Below, in pieces: positions 39,748 through 49,461 of a DNA stretch of 64,000 nucleotides. Numbering within the stretch: the stretch's first letter is position 1; each line of letters begins with the position of its first letter. The stretch covers positions 129,548 through 193,547 of the forward strand of contig NZ_JACIFF010000004.1 in assembly GCF_014197245.1 (NCBI RefSeq), read 5' to 3'. The stretch comes from Neolewinella aquimaris (GTDB lineage: Bacteria; Bacteroidota; Bacteroidia; Chitinophagales; Saprospiraceae). Under the pieces are notes generated by a model, which worked only from the letters and a program-made list of their open reading frames with translations, was not told the origin of the DNA and ran no database searches. The translations under genes and the position numbers were made by a program.

Positions 39748-40185
39748 CGATGTTCGGGGGCAAGTACTAAAGCCCGGCGACTAGGTCAGTAACATACAAG
39801 GCGGGATGGAAACAATTCAGTGTGTTCATAGTGCTTAAAATGCAATACCGACCGGATGCGATTCCGGCGATACCTAACGATCCCGCCAGGCAACCTGCCG
39901 CCGGGCGAATCTTGGAGCGGTCACCGTCAGTAGCCGACGATTGTGCTACAATCCATATAGTACGTGTTCCAAAGATAGGCAGATCAGCATATGTACAAAT
40001 CACCAATACTAATGAATTGACCCCCTCCCAAAGTAGCCTTACGCCCGATAATTTATGGCCAACTTACGTAATGAAAGGGCGTCCCCACGTATCGGAAAAT
40101 TCTAGAATACGGCCCGCATCTCTGGTGTTTGCGGGATGCTGTAAGTGGGGTCACCGGCAGTTACGGGCGGCGGATTACAGACAAC
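39748..40185. other. 438-bp gap without a supported gene
   Basis: Base composition is more A/T-rich than the flanks. Frames on both strands here (for example 39822-40295 plus and 39767-40006 minus) show no family features, signal peptide or start signal. It may hold a small RNA or decayed sequence, but nothing definite was seen. Confidence 0.5.
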
Positions 40186-41091
40186 CTAAGCGGGCCATCC
40201 GCACACTACCCGCAGCCGCTGCTCGATCAGTTCCGCACGGACCGGTCCGGTACCGAGGAACTCGCCGTCCGCTTCCAGACCGGTGGGTCCGGTGACGGTA
40301 ACTTCCCTGGCGTGGGTGGTAGTAACCCCTTCCATCTCGCCGATGGTAGGAGTGAAGAGGCGCCAACTGTTACGGATAATGCGATTTACGGGTGTATTCA
40401 CGGCATACGTCAGTGCCAAAATATCGGCCGTCGGGTCGGCCTGGGGGACGGGTTGCATTCCACCGCCGTTGTACCGGCCAATGCCCAGGTTGATGGTGTG
40501 AAAGCGGCCTTCGATGGTATGGCTGTCGTACTTCAACGCTAATTTTGGGGGTTGAAAGCCCGGCAGGTAGGCGGCCGTGAGGAGGGGATAGAGCAGGCGG
40601 TGCTTCCAGTCGAGGTTTGCCGAACGTCGGACCACCTCCGCGTCGTAGGCCAGGCCGGCTACGTTGATGAAGTATTGCACCTGCGCGCCCGCCCCGAAGG
40701 TGAGCTTGCCGATGCGGTGATTGATGGTTTTCCCCTTCTGGTATACCTGCATCCAACGGATCAGGTGGCGGGGCACCCGCAGCGTTCGGCACCAGTCGTT
40801 CCCGGAACCGAGGGGAAGCGGGGCGTAGGTGATGCGGTCGGTATGATTTTGGTGAACGAGTGCGTTGATGATGTCGTGGTGGGTACCGTCGCCGCCAACG
40901 CCCACGAGTCGTTCGTGACCTGCGGTCACTGCCGCGGCAGTCAGTTCGGCCAGGGATTGCCGCTCATTGCTAACGGCAAAACTTATTCGGCCGAATCGTT
41001 TTTGCAGTACGGGCAGGGCATACTTCCACCAGCGCAGCGCCCGTCCGCCGGCGGCGGCAGGGTTCACGATGAAGTGCGGGTCGGTGGGCAT
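40186..41091 (-). CDS. diacylglycerol kinase-family lipid kinase
   Basis: 301 residues. The NTP-binding GGDGT is at 66-70, followed by PLGSGNDW; the N-terminal FIVNPAAAGG and C-terminal GLEADGEFLG strands are typical for DAGK/YegS/sphingosine kinases. It should phosphorylate a lipid alcohol such as diacylglycerol at the inner face of the membrane. The length matches the family. It is divergent from the ABC genes, with 101 bp between starts. Confidence 0.92.
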   Translation of the reverse strand: MPTDPHFIVNPAAAGGRALRWWKYALPVLQKRFGRISFAVSNERQSLAELTAAAVTAGHERLVGVGGDGTHHDIINALVHQNHTDRITYAPLPLGSGNDWCRTLRVPRHLIRWMQVYQKGKTINHRIGKLTFGAGAQVQYFINVAGLAYDAEVVRRSANLDWKHRLLYPLLTAAYLPGFQPPKLALKYDSHTIEGRFHTINLGIGRYNGGGMQPVPQADPTADILALTYAVNTPVNRIIRNSWRLFTPTIGEMEGVTTTHAREVTVTGPTGLEADGEFLGTGPVRAELIEQRLRVVCGWPA

Positions 41092-41192
41092 AACACAATG
41101 ATACGTCTATCGCTAGCTCTCTTTGGTCCGTATCTTTAAGCCATCCCCGGCTTTTTGTTAATCTTAGCCGCCGACTCACTACTATACCACTC

Positions 41193-42137
41193 ATGATTTT
41201 AACCGCAGATACCACCGCCGCCGCCATTTCCACCGCTCCGGTCATCGAGGTACGCAACGTAAGTAAGGCTTACGGAGAAAAGATCGCCGTGGATGATGTG
41301 ACCTTCGCCATGCCCCCCGACGCCATCCTCGGCCTCCTCGGTCCCAACGGCGCCGGCAAGACCAGCCTGATCCGGATGATCACGACCATCACGGTCCCCG
41401 ACAGCGGCGAAATCCTCTTCCAGGGTACTCACCTCAACGGCTACCATCCCACCCAAATCGGCTACCTGCCGGAGGAGCGTGGGCTGTACAAACAGATGTA
41501 CGTAGGGGAACAACTGCTTTACCTGGCCCAGCTAAAGGGCCTCAGCGCCGCCGAAGCAGAATCCCGCGCCCGCGACTGGCTCGGCAAGTTCGAGCTCGAA
41601 GGACAGTGGAAGAAAAAGGTCGACGAACTGAGCAAAGGCATGCAGCAACAGGTGCAGTTCATCGCTACCGTCATCCACGATCCCAAGCTATTGATCCTCG
41701 ATGAGCCGTTCAGCGGTCTCGATCCCGTCAATGCCAACCGAATGCGGGCCGAGATCTTACGCCTCCACGCTTCCGGTACCGCGGTGATCTTCAGCACCCA
41801 CCGGATGGAGCAGGTGGAAGAATTGTGCGAGTACATCGTACTGATCGATCACGGCCGCAACATCCTACAGGGAAAAGTGAGCGACATTCGCCGTCAATTT
41901 GTCGAAAACCGCTACCGCCTTGCCTACCACGGTGAAGCACTGCCCGCTGCCCTCGGCGAACGCTACGAACTGCTCAACCCCACGGTTTCCACCGTCGACA
42001 TCCAACTCAAGCCCGGCGAAGACGGCAACGATCTCCTGCGCACCCTGCTCGCCCTCGACATCCGAATCCAGGGATTTCAGGAGCTCCTGCCCAGCCTTAA
42101 TGAGATCTTTATTAAACGCGTAAGTGTAGTCGATTAG
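41193..42137 (+). CDS. ABC transporter ATP-binding subunit (NatA-like)
   Basis: 314 residues. Walker A GPNGAGKT (50-57), Q-loop region (YLPEERGLY), signature LSKGMQQQ (146-153), Walker B LLILDEP (166-172) and the H-loop STHRMEQ are all intact. The C-terminal about 75 residues form the domain usual in Na+/antibiotic-type exporters. It pairs with the permease at 42230, though a large hairpin lies in the 92-bp gap. Confidence 0.95.
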   Translation: MILTADTTAAAISTAPVIEVRNVSKAYGEKIAVDDVTFAMPPDAILGLLGPNGAGKTSLIRMITTITVPDSGEILFQGTHLNGYHPTQIGYLPEERGLYKQMYVGEQLLYLAQLKGLSAAEAESRARDWLGKFELEGQWKKKVDELSKGMQQQVQFIATVIHDPKLLILDEPFSGLDPVNANRMRAEILRLHASGTAVIFSTHRMEQVEELCEYIVLIDHGRNILQGKVSDIRRQFVENRYRLAYHGEALPAALGERYELLNPTVSTVDIQLKPGEDGNDLLRTLLALDIRIQGFQELLPSLNEIFIKRVSVVD

Positions 42138-42214
42138 TAGTACGGTAGTACTGTAGTCAGGTAGTACGGTAGTAACTGACTATCGTACTACCTGACTACA
42201 GTACTACCGTACTA
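42138..42214 (+). repeat. 77-nt near-perfect inverted repeat between ABC genes
   Basis: Arms 42138-42173 and 42179-42214 are complementary over 36 bp with one mismatch (a G-U pair in RNA), around a 5-base loop AACTG. The arms consist of repeated GTAGTA-type words. It begins 1 base after the ATPase stop and ends 15 bases before the permease ATG. Six A's follow, so it is not a classical terminator on the plus strand. Confidence 0.95.
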
Positions 42215-42229
42215 AAAAACCCTCCCCCC

Positions 42230-43552
42230 ATGTCCAACCTCTGGCTCGTTGTCCGCCGTGAATACGTCACCCGCGTTCGCCGGCGCTCCTTTATCCTGGC
42301 TACGCTGCTTACCCCCATCGGGCTTGCCTTGTTTGTGGTGATCGCCAATGCGGTATTCAGTTATTCCAATGATGATGTGCAGCGCATTGCGGTGATCGAT
42401 GACGCTAACTTGTTCAAGGGTTCGATTCCGGATGAGAACGGCCTTTACTTTAAGTTCGTCGACCAACCGCTGGAAGACCTGCGGGAGGATGCGGGCGAAG
42501 ACCGTGATTATGCCGGCATCCTGGTTATTCCTAAGGTCACCAATCCGCGCAGCCGGAACTACCGTGTGCAGTTACTGAGCGACGAAACCCTGAGCATTGA
42601 TGCCCAGTCGCGCATCCGGAACCGAGTCGAGGATGCCCTGCGGGAATACAAGATCGAGGCGCTCAACATCGATCAGGCCACCCTGGCCAGCCTCGACACC
42701 GACGTAAAGATCACGGTAAGGAGCCTGACCACCACGGCGGACGGAGAGAGCGACGACCGCAGCATGGCCTCGGCCATCGGTGCCGGCATCGGCTCGGTGA
42801 TGGGCTTTCTGATGTACATCTCGGTCTTCGTGTACGGCATGATGGTAATGCGCTCGGTGATGGAGGAAAAGACCAACCGTATCGTAGAAGTTGTAATCTC
42901 CTCGGTCCGCCCCTTCACCCTGCTGCTGGGCAAGATCATCGGCGTGGGCGCGGTGGGCCTTACCCAGGTCGTTGCGTGGATGATCATGATTCCGGGAATG
43001 CTTTTTCTGGTCGGAATTTTCTTCGGGCTGGATGCCGATCCCGGTCAGATGCCAAATTCCCCCGATATGAACCCGGAAGAAATGCAGTCGATGGTCGAGA
43101 AGCTCACCGGCGGACTTGCCGACCTGAACTGGTGGATCATCCTGCCCTGCTTCATCCTGTACTTCCTCGGCGGCTACTTCATGTACGCGGCCCTTTTTGC
43201 GGCGGTCGGTTCGGCCATGGGCGACGATATGGGCGAGAGTCAGTCGCTCACCATCCCCATTACAATCCCGGTCATTCTGGCCTTTTACATCATGATGGCG
43301 GCCATCCAGAATCCCAATTCGAGCCTGGCGGTCTGGTCGTCGATCTTCCCGCTCTTCGCGCCCATCGTGATGCCGGCAAGACTGGCCTTCGATCCGCCGC
43401 TGTGGCAGGTGCTGGCCAGCCTGGTTTCCGTGTTCTTGTTTGCGGCAGCCATGGTCTGGATGGCCTCGCGCATCTACCGGATCGGCATCCTCAACTACGG
43501 CAAAAAGTCTACCCTCCGCGATATGGGCCGCTGGATCACCGCCAAGTATTAG
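42230..43552 (+). CDS. ABC transporter permease (ABC-2 type, NatB-like)
   Basis: 440 residues. One N-terminal membrane helix (about 22-44) is followed by an extracytoplasmic domain of about 130 residues and then five or six helices (from about 178). An E-E-K-T-N-R cytoplasmic coupling stretch follows the second helix, as in NatB-like exporters. With the upstream ATPase it likely forms a sodium or drug exporter. The last 17 bp overlap the convergent YkoF-like gene. Confidence 0.92.
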   Translation: MSNLWLVVRREYVTRVRRRSFILATLLTPIGLALFVVIANAVFSYSNDDVQRIAVIDDANLFKGSIPDENGLYFKFVDQPLEDLREDAGEDRDYAGILVIPKVTNPRSRNYRVQLLSDETLSIDAQSRIRNRVEDALREYKIEALNIDQATLASLDTDVKITVRSLTTTADGESDDRSMASAIGAGIGSVMGFLMYISVFVYGMMVMRSVMEEKTNRIVEVVISSVRPFTLLLGKIIGVGAVGLTQVVAWMIMIPGMLFLVGIFFGLDADPGQMPNSPDMNPEEMQSMVEKLTGGLADLNWWIILPCFILYFLGGYFMYAALFAAVGSAMGDDMGESQSLTIPITIPVILAFYIMMAAIQNPNSSLAVWSSIFPLFAPIVMPARLAFDPPLWQVLASLVSVFLFAAAMVWMASRIYRIGILNYGKKSTLRDMGRWITAKY

Positions 43553-43799
43553 CGGGTTCTACGTCCACGTTCAGCAGCTTGATCACGAAGGAACACTTGG
43601 TGGGATCGGCCAGCGTCGGCTCCATCGCAGCTGTAATCGCGGCCATGACGTCGGCGTATTCTCCCCTCACCTGGGTGCTGAGATTATTGGTTCCAACCTT
43701 CACCGTTTCGAAGGTATTCAGCCGTTCGATAAACGCGATGATGGGTGCTTCGTAGTCGGCGGAGAGGGGGTACAGGGAAACGTCCAGGCTAACGATCAT
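43536..43799 (-). CDS. YkoF-like / MTH1187-type small ligand-binding protein
   Basis: 87 residues, single alpha/beta ferredoxin-like domain. The pattern (VSLYPL...APIIAFIERLN, TNNLSTQVRGEY) resembles the small YkoF-type proteins that bind thiamine or its pyrimidine. The ligand is not proven. It is last in a string of minus-strand genes, 23 bp after the TonB receptor, and overlaps the permease gene by 17 bp tail to tail. Confidence 0.75.
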   Translation of the reverse strand: MIVSLDVSLYPLSADYEAPIIAFIERLNTFETVKVGTNNLSTQVRGEYADVMAAITAAMEPTLADPTKCSFVIKLLNVDVEPANTWR

Positions 43800-43822
43800 A
43801 GGGCGGGGCCGCAGGTGCAGGC

Positions 43823-46228
43823 TTAATTGGGTAAGAGCGTAAATTTATAGGCAAGCGACAAAATCGGCGCCCCGAAAATAGACAGCCGGTACGCCGCAAA
43901 CGGACTTCCTCCGAAAATGCCCAGGGCAGGTGTGCCGGCATTCCGAGGTTGGAAGTAAATGTTGTAGACGTTGTCGCGGCCGTACACATTATAGACCGTG
44001 AAGACCCAGTCGCCCGTCCACTTCCGTTTCTCCCGCCGAAAATTATGGATCGTCCAGCTGAAATCCAGGCGGTGATAGACGGGAAGGCGATCGTTGTTTC
44101 TTTCCAGGAAGAGGGGTACGGGAGTATCGCGAATCGTGACGAAGCCGTTGGGCACGGTATAGGGCCGGTTGCTCTGCACGACGAGGTTGAAGCCGAGTTC
44201 GTGAGTTCTCCCCTCATCGAGGGTGAGGTTGGCGGTGAAGGTATGCGGCTGGTCGAAGTAGCCGGGGTACCAGGCGCCCCGGTTGATGCTCGTACTAAAA
44301 TCGCCTCCCGTGACCCGGTTTTCTACCCGGGCGTAGGTGTAGTTGACTTCTCCGGTCAGACGCCCCGTCAGGTGCCGTGCGGCGACCTCGAGTCCGTAAG
44401 CCCTTCCCCTGCCCCGGATCAGGTCGGTTTCCACCGTCGGATTGAGAAAAAAATCGGCACCCGGCCGGTACTCCAGCAGATCGTCGATCGCGCGGTAGTA
44501 GCCCTCCAACTGAAAGGAGTAAGCGCCGCTGGCGGTCAGGTGACTGATGCCGGCGGAGTATAGATCCGCGCGTTGGGGACCAACATTCGGGTCGCTTACC
44601 TTCCACCGGCTGGTGGGCACCGGAGTGGTGGAATTGTAAATGTTGTGCATGTACTGCCGCGAACGGGCGTAGCTCAGTTTAAACCTACTGCTCTCGGAGA
44701 TACGTAAACTGAGGCCCGCCCTGGGCTCGAGCCCACCGTAATCTACTATCTTCTCACCCTTCCCGACGGATATGGTTTCGATGAGACTGCCAACCGTGAC
44801 GGGTCGATCGGCTGCGTAGCGGCGCAGTTCACCGGGCCCGAGTTGCCGGTACAGGACGGCGCGGACTCCCCCGCTTAGGGTGAGGCGATCCGATAGCCGC
44901 CATTCGTCTTCGAAGAAGAGGGAAGCCTCGACGACTTGTTCCGGAGTAAGGGAAACGGGGCGCACAGAGCTACTTCCCCCCGGGTCCAGTACGCCCGGTT
45001 GCAGGGTGAAGCGGTCGATCTGTATGCCTCCCAGCACATCGTGGTGGTCCGGGGTGAAGGTGAGCAGCGACTTGAGGGTCGTGTAGTCGATACCCGACCT
45101 GAAGCCGACGACCGGACCGGCGGGTTGCGGAAAGCGCAGTTCCGGATCGAAATTGGCCCGGTAAGCACCCACCTTCAGCGAAAATCGGTCGTTCATCAGG
45201 TGCAGCCACTCCAGGCCACCGTTGAGCGTGAGGTAAGCGTACTGGTTGGAGGTAGCGGAGATCCCGGAGAAGCTGTTGAGCAGCCCGATCTCGTAAAAGT
45301 CCTGACTGTAAAATCCGCTTAGGGTCAGGAAGTTTTTGTCCCCCGCCCGGTACCGAAGTTTCAGCGTGGCATCGGCGAAGCGGCTTTTGGTATCCTTCAG
45401 CCGTTTGATGACCGGAAACACGAAGTCGCTGTAACTGCCACGGGCTGCGAGCAGCAGGGCCAACTTACCCGCCTTGTCCAATGGTGTCTCGATACTTAGA
45501 TTGCTGGAAACAACGCCGATGCCCCCCCGGATTTCCGTACGCTCGGGGGAGGGTGTTTTAGAAGTTACGTCGAGTACCGCAGCCACCCGGCCTCCGAAGC
45601 GCGCCGGAATGTTACCCCGGTACAGGTCTACTCCCCCGACGGCATCGGGAGTAAAGACGGTGAAGAGACCGAACAGGTGGGTAGGCGTAAACACCGGGGC
45701 TCCGTCGTACAGCAGCAGGTTCTGGTCGATGGTGCCCCCCCTCACGCTGATGCCGTTGCTGGCCTCGCCGGCGGAGGTCACTCCGGGCAGTAGTTGCAGC
45801 GAACGGAGTACGTCGCGCTCCCCCAGTACGGTGGGCAAGGATTGCAACTGCTCCGCCGAAAGCCGCTCGACGCCCATGCGGGCCCGCACCAGTTCGGACC
45901 TTAGGTCGCGATCGGTGACCGTGACCGTTTGCAGCTGCTCTGCGGTGGTCTCCAGTCGCAGGGTGGCCTCAATATTTTGGCGCAGTAAAATCTCCTGTTC
46001 GAAGGGGGCGTAGCCCGTGTAACTGGCCCGCAGAATGTAGCTCCCCCGGGGGGCGCGGAGGGTAATGTTTCCGGCCTCGTCGGTCTGTCCGCTGGTGCCC
46101 CCGGGGTGTAGTTGTACGCTCACGAAGGGGAGGGGGGCATCGTCGGCCACGTCCACTACCGTGAGCTGAACTAGGTAAGTCTGTGACATCAGCCCGGCGG
46201 ACAACAAAAGGAGCAGGAAGACCTTCAT
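43823..46228 (-). CDS. TonB-dependent receptor paired with a DUF4249 lipoprotein
   Basis: 801 residues. The signal peptide is followed by a carboxypeptidase-regulatory-like domain (residues about 20-95), a plug (VRGGTIDQNLLLYDGAPVF, NIPARFGGRVAAVLDV) and a barrel. The DUF4249 gene begins only 11 bp upstream, and such TonB receptor-DUF4249 pairs recur in Bacteroidota; the substrate is unknown. Confidence 0.93.
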   Translation of the reverse strand: MKVFLLLLLSAGLMSQTYLVQLTVVDVADDAPLPFVSVQLHPGGTSGQTDEAGNITLRAPRGSYILRASYTGYAPFEQEILLRQNIEATLRLETTAEQLQTVTVTDRDLRSELVRARMGVERLSAEQLQSLPTVLGERDVLRSLQLLPGVTSAGEASNGISVRGGTIDQNLLLYDGAPVFTPTHLFGLFTVFTPDAVGGVDLYRGNIPARFGGRVAAVLDVTSKTPSPERTEIRGGIGVVSSNLSIETPLDKAGKLALLLAARGSYSDFVFPVIKRLKDTKSRFADATLKLRYRAGDKNFLTLSGFYSQDFYEIGLLNSFSGISATSNQYAYLTLNGGLEWLHLMNDRFSLKVGAYRANFDPELRFPQPAGPVVGFRSGIDYTTLKSLLTFTPDHHDVLGGIQIDRFTLQPGVLDPGGSSSVRPVSLTPEQVVEASLFFEDEWRLSDRLTLSGGVRAVLYRQLGPGELRRYAADRPVTVGSLIETISVGKGEKIVDYGGLEPRAGLSLRISESSRFKLSYARSRQYMHNIYNSTTPVPTSRWKVSDPNVGPQRADLYSAGISHLTASGAYSFQLEGYYRAIDDLLEYRPGADFFLNPTVETDLIRGRGRAYGLEVAARHLTGRLTGEVNYTYARVENRVTGGDFSTSINRGAWYPGYFDQPHTFTANLTLDEGRTHELGFNLVVQSNRPYTVPNGFVTIRDTPVPLFLERNNDRLPVYHRLDFSWTIHNFRREKRKWTGDWVFTVYNVYGRDNVYNIYFQPRNAGTPALGIFGGSPFAAYRLSIFGAPILSLAYKFTLLPN

Positions 46229-46239
46229 ACGGGCATTGA

Positions 46240-47358
46240 TTATTCGGGCCAGCCCCTTGGTTTTTCCGGAGTCTTCCCGTCTCCGCTGCAGTAAGCGCGC
46301 GGAGGAATAAAGGCACCGACACTGGGTTCCGGTCGGATCTGCCGGTCGGCCGGAAGTGGGGTACCGGTCGTTTCGCTACGGGTAATGAACCGACGCATGC
46401 TTGAAACACCGGCGGTGCCGACGTATCCGAGCACCTGTACTCCCTCCGGGTCGGCATTGCGCACGTTTCCGTCGAGGGTTGCGGGGATGGTGGCATTGAG
46501 ACCGCTACTACCCGTGAGCAGGTCGGAAATAACCTTCCCGTAGGCGTATGCTTCCTGTGTGATGGTGTACTGGACGGCCTCAACAAGCAGTCCGCCGTAG
46601 TCGATAAATTCAATCTGACCGATAGGGCGATCCACTACCGCTTGTCCGGCAAAAAACTCGTCCTGCCCGTACTGAAATTCGTTGCCGACGGTCTGGCGGT
46701 AGCACCCCCCGAGCGCGTCGCAGTAGTAATCGTACCGTTGCACGTAGCGGGAACCACTGCCTACCTCTCGGCACGATCCTTCCCGCCAGACCTGTCCGCC
46801 GTAGCAGGAGGCGCACACATCGATTTTTTCCCAGTAGGCATAGTCCCACTGATAATAGTCCGTACGGTCGGCGGGGTCCTGAAAGTCGACCAGCAGCTTG
46901 AAGGCGGGAATGAAGCGCTCGCGGCCAACATCGTAGCTCGCTTCCTGATCGAAAACAATCTCGAAATCCGTAAGGGCCACCGGTGGCGGTACGGTCTCGG
47001 GGTCGGAATAGATACTGGTGCCGTCCGCCGTATTTACTTCCAGGAACCACGCTTCTCCCGTACGCCCGGCAAAGTCAGCCGGTGGTTGGTATTTGCCCGC
47101 TACGCTATCCACCAATTGCCACTGCACCCGCGCCCCCGCCCCGTTTACCGCTACGACGTCCGCATCGGGTACGCTCTCGAACTCCAGTTGCAGGCTGCCG
47201 AAGTCGGACCGGCGAACGTTCACCTCGCTGCTGCCCTCCACGTCGGCGATCTTGCCCTCAACCAGGTAAAAGGACGCTTCGATCTGGAACCGGGGCTCCG
47301 TCGGTTCGGTACAGCCGACGAGCAACAGAAACAACAGGAAAATAAGGGAGGCCCGCAT
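46240..47358 (-). CDS. DUF4249 lipoprotein
   Basis: 372 residues with a lipobox at Cys16 (LVGC). The layout is that of DUF4249: an N-terminal Ig-like strand part, a middle segment with four to six Cys (DVCASCYGG ... YYCDALGGCYRQ), and a last part with VVDRPIGQIEFI. These lipoproteins sit with TonB receptors and may serve as surface partners. The ligand is unknown. Confidence 0.87.
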   Translation of the reverse strand: MRASLIFLLFLLLVGCTEPTEPRFQIEASFYLVEGKIADVEGSSEVNVRRSDFGSLQLEFESVPDADVVAVNGAGARVQWQLVDSVAGKYQPPADFAGRTGEAWFLEVNTADGTSIYSDPETVPPPVALTDFEIVFDQEASYDVGRERFIPAFKLLVDFQDPADRTDYYQWDYAYWEKIDVCASCYGGQVWREGSCREVGSGSRYVQRYDYYCDALGGCYRQTVGNEFQYGQDEFFAGQAVVDRPIGQIEFIDYGGLLVEAVQYTITQEAYAYGKVISDLLTGSSGLNATIPATLDGNVRNADPEGVQVLGYVGTAGVSSMRRFITRSETTGTPLPADRQIRPEPSVGAFIPPRAYCSGDGKTPEKPRGWPE

Positions 47359-47373
47359 ACGGGTAAAGTACCG

Positions 47374-48189
47374 CTACTGAACGAATCCGGCAACCCGGAT
47401 GAAGTCTGGCGCCTGGTTCAATCCATCGGCGACGCTGCTGCTGTCACCGCTCAGATCGATCGTGCCGAGCAGTAGGCTCAGGTCGGATTGCAGGTCGAGC
47501 CGGATATCGAACCCACGCGCCGGCGGAATCTCCTGGCCAAAGCTCAACTCGAACGGCACGCTTCCGTAGGAGCTTACCGACAGCGTATCCGTCGCCGGGG
47601 GGAGGGTGTATTCGAGACGCGACTGCACGTAGCCCCGGCCGTCGCGGTAGTTGAGGCGGCCCGGTTGGGTGCGCAGGGCATCACCGGAGGGGGCGCTGGC
47701 GGGAATTACATTACGGAACCGGTCGGGCAGACCATATGATCCACTGAGGGCGATGAGCGGACTTACTCCGGCGCGTAAGGCACCTACCGTGGTGGTCGTG
47801 ATCGAGGAGGCGGTGGCCAGCAGGTAATTGCCGTTGAGGGTTACGTCGGTGGTGTCTCCGTTTACTATCTCCAGGAGGTCGACGGATCGGGACGGGTCGG
47901 CGAGATCCACCGTGCTCGACTCCAGCCGTAGGTCGCCCAGGTAGTAACGAAACCGGACGATTCGAAATTCATTGTTGGCCCCGTCGCGGTAAGTTTTCCC
48001 CACGACGATGGTAGAATCCCCCCACACCGTCAAGTTGCGTATCGCAAGTTCCGGAAAGCTGCAGCAATCGGAGCAGGCTAGGTCGGCGATGAAGGCGTAG
48101 TTGTCGGCATCCGGATCCAGGCAACCGGTACTTTCCTCGTAGCAGCCGAAGAGAATCAGGGATAGGCCGCAGACCAGAAGAGTACGCAT
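47374..48189 (-). CDS. MbnP-like lipoprotein
   Basis: 271 residues with a lipobox at Cys16 (LFGC). After it comes a short Cys-rich segment (GCLDPDADNY...CSDCCSFP) that resembles the 'GCTDPxAxNYxxxA' motifs of Bacteroidota surface proteins. The rest (FRYYLGDLRLES, LLEIVNGDTTDVTLNG) resembles MbnP-type proteins, some of which bind copper near TonB-linked receptors. It starts 8 bp after cysN and is followed by DUF4249 and TonB receptor genes; a metal or metallophore role is a reasonable guess, not shown. Confidence 0.7.
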   Translation of the reverse strand: MRTLLVCGLSLILFGCYEESTGCLDPDADNYAFIADLACSDCCSFPELAIRNLTVWGDSTIVVGKTYRDGANNEFRIVRFRYYLGDLRLESSTVDLADPSRSVDLLEIVNGDTTDVTLNGNYLLATASSITTTTVGALRAGVSPLIALSGSYGLPDRFRNVIPASAPSGDALRTQPGRLNYRDGRGYVQSRLEYTLPPATDTLSVSSYGSVPFELSFGQEIPPARGFDIRLDLQSDLSLLLGTIDLSGDSSSVADGLNQAPDFIRVAGFVQ

Positions 48190-48197
48190 AACCGAAT

Positions 48198-49460
48198 TTA
48201 GATGATCATACCGGCCGCAACCGTTTCATTCGTCTGCTCATCCACCAGAATAATGGAGCCGGTGATGCGATTTTTGCGGTAGGGGTCCGTGAGCAGGGGG
48301 GCCGTGGTACGCAGCAGTACCCGGCAAATGTCGTTCATTTTGACCTCTTTATTCTCCTCATCCCGGTGCAGGGAGTTGATGTCGAGGCGGTAACGAACGT
48401 CCTTGATGATGCAGCGGGCCTCCTGCGTTGTATGCATGATGGCATACTTACCGCGGGGCTGGAGTGGGCGCTCGTTGAACCAGCAGAGCATTACCTCGAT
48501 ATCCTGGCTTACGTCGGGTTGGTTGTTGTCGCGCACGATCATGTCGCCGCGGCTAATGTCGATATCGTCTTCGAGCAGTAGGGTAACGGACATGGGGGGG
48601 AAGGCCTCTTCGATTTCGCCGTCGTAGCTGTCGATCTTGGCGATGGTGCTCGTAAATCCACTGGGAAGCACGGTGACCTTATCGCCCTTTTTGAACACTC
48701 CACCCGCAATTCGTCCGGCGTAGCCGCGGTAGTCGTGGTAGTCGTCGTTGTAGGGGCGAATGACCGTCTGAACGGGAAGCCGGCAGTCAATAAAATTGTT
48801 GTCGCTGCCGATGTGGACGTTCTCCAGGGAGTACAACAGGGTAGACCCACCGTACCAATCCATGTTGGTGCTGCGCTCCACGACATTATCTCCGAGCAGG
48901 GCGGACATGGGAATAAAGTCAACGTCCTTTACGTCCAGCCGGTGACTGAATCCGCTAAAGTCTTCCTTGATCCGGTTGTAGGTTTCCTCACTAAAATCTA
49001 CCAGGTCCATCTTATTGATGCACACGATCAGGTGGGGGATCTGCAGCAGGGAAGCGATAAAGGCGTGCCGGCGGGTCTGTTCCACTACGCCGTGGCGGGC
49101 ATCTACCAGGATCAGGGCTACATTCGCGGTGGAAGCTCCCGTCACCATATTGCGGGTGTACTGGATGTGCCCCGGGGTGTCGGCGATGATGAATTTTCGC
49201 TTCGGGGTGGCGAAATAGCGGTAGGCGACATCGATGGTAATTCCCTGTTCGCGTTCAGCCTTGAGTCCGTCGGTAAGCAGGGCCAGGTTGACCCCTTCCT
49301 CGCCGCGTTTGGCGCTGGTCTGGGAAATGGCTTCGTACTGGTCCTCAAAGATTGATTTGGAGTCGTACAGCAGCCGTCCGATGAGCGTTGACTTGCCATC
49401 GTCGACGGAGCCGGCGGTAGTGAAGCGGAGAAGCTCGGTGTGCTCTAGGGAATTTACCAT
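48198..49460 (-). CDS. cysN: sulfate adenylyltransferase subunit 1 (GTPase)
   Basis: 420 residues from the ATG at 49460. GTPase motifs are present: G1 GSVDDGKST (17-25), switch QGITIDVAYRYF, DTPGH and NKMD. It drives APS formation with CysD. No APS kinase domain is fused, in keeping with a separate cysC. A 7-bp tandem repeat lies directly before the start codon. Confidence 0.97.
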   Translation of the reverse strand: MVNSLEHTELLRFTTAGSVDDGKSTLIGRLLYDSKSIFEDQYEAISQTSAKRGEEGVNLALLTDGLKAEREQGITIDVAYRYFATPKRKFIIADTPGHIQYTRNMVTGASTANVALILVDARHGVVEQTRRHAFIASLLQIPHLIVCINKMDLVDFSEETYNRIKEDFSGFSHRLDVKDVDFIPMSALLGDNVVERSTNMDWYGGSTLLYSLENVHIGSDNNFIDCRLPVQTVIRPYNDDYHDYRGYAGRIAGGVFKKGDKVTVLPSGFTSTIAKIDSYDGEIEEAFPPMSVTLLLEDDIDISRGDMIVRDNNQPDVSQDIEVMLCWFNERPLQPRGKYAIMHTTQEARCIIKDVRYRLDINSLHRDEENKEVKMNDICRVLLRTTAPLLTDPYRKNRITGSIILVDEQTNETVAAGMII

Positions 49461-49461
49461 G

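Noticed and set aside
39822..40295. 157-codon plus-strand frame in the gap
   Set aside because: It overlaps the lipid kinase gene end and lacks any protein-like features.
42138..42220. Hairpin as an intrinsic terminator for the ABC ATPase gene
   Set aside because: On this strand it is followed by A's, not T's, and the permease begins 15 bases later.
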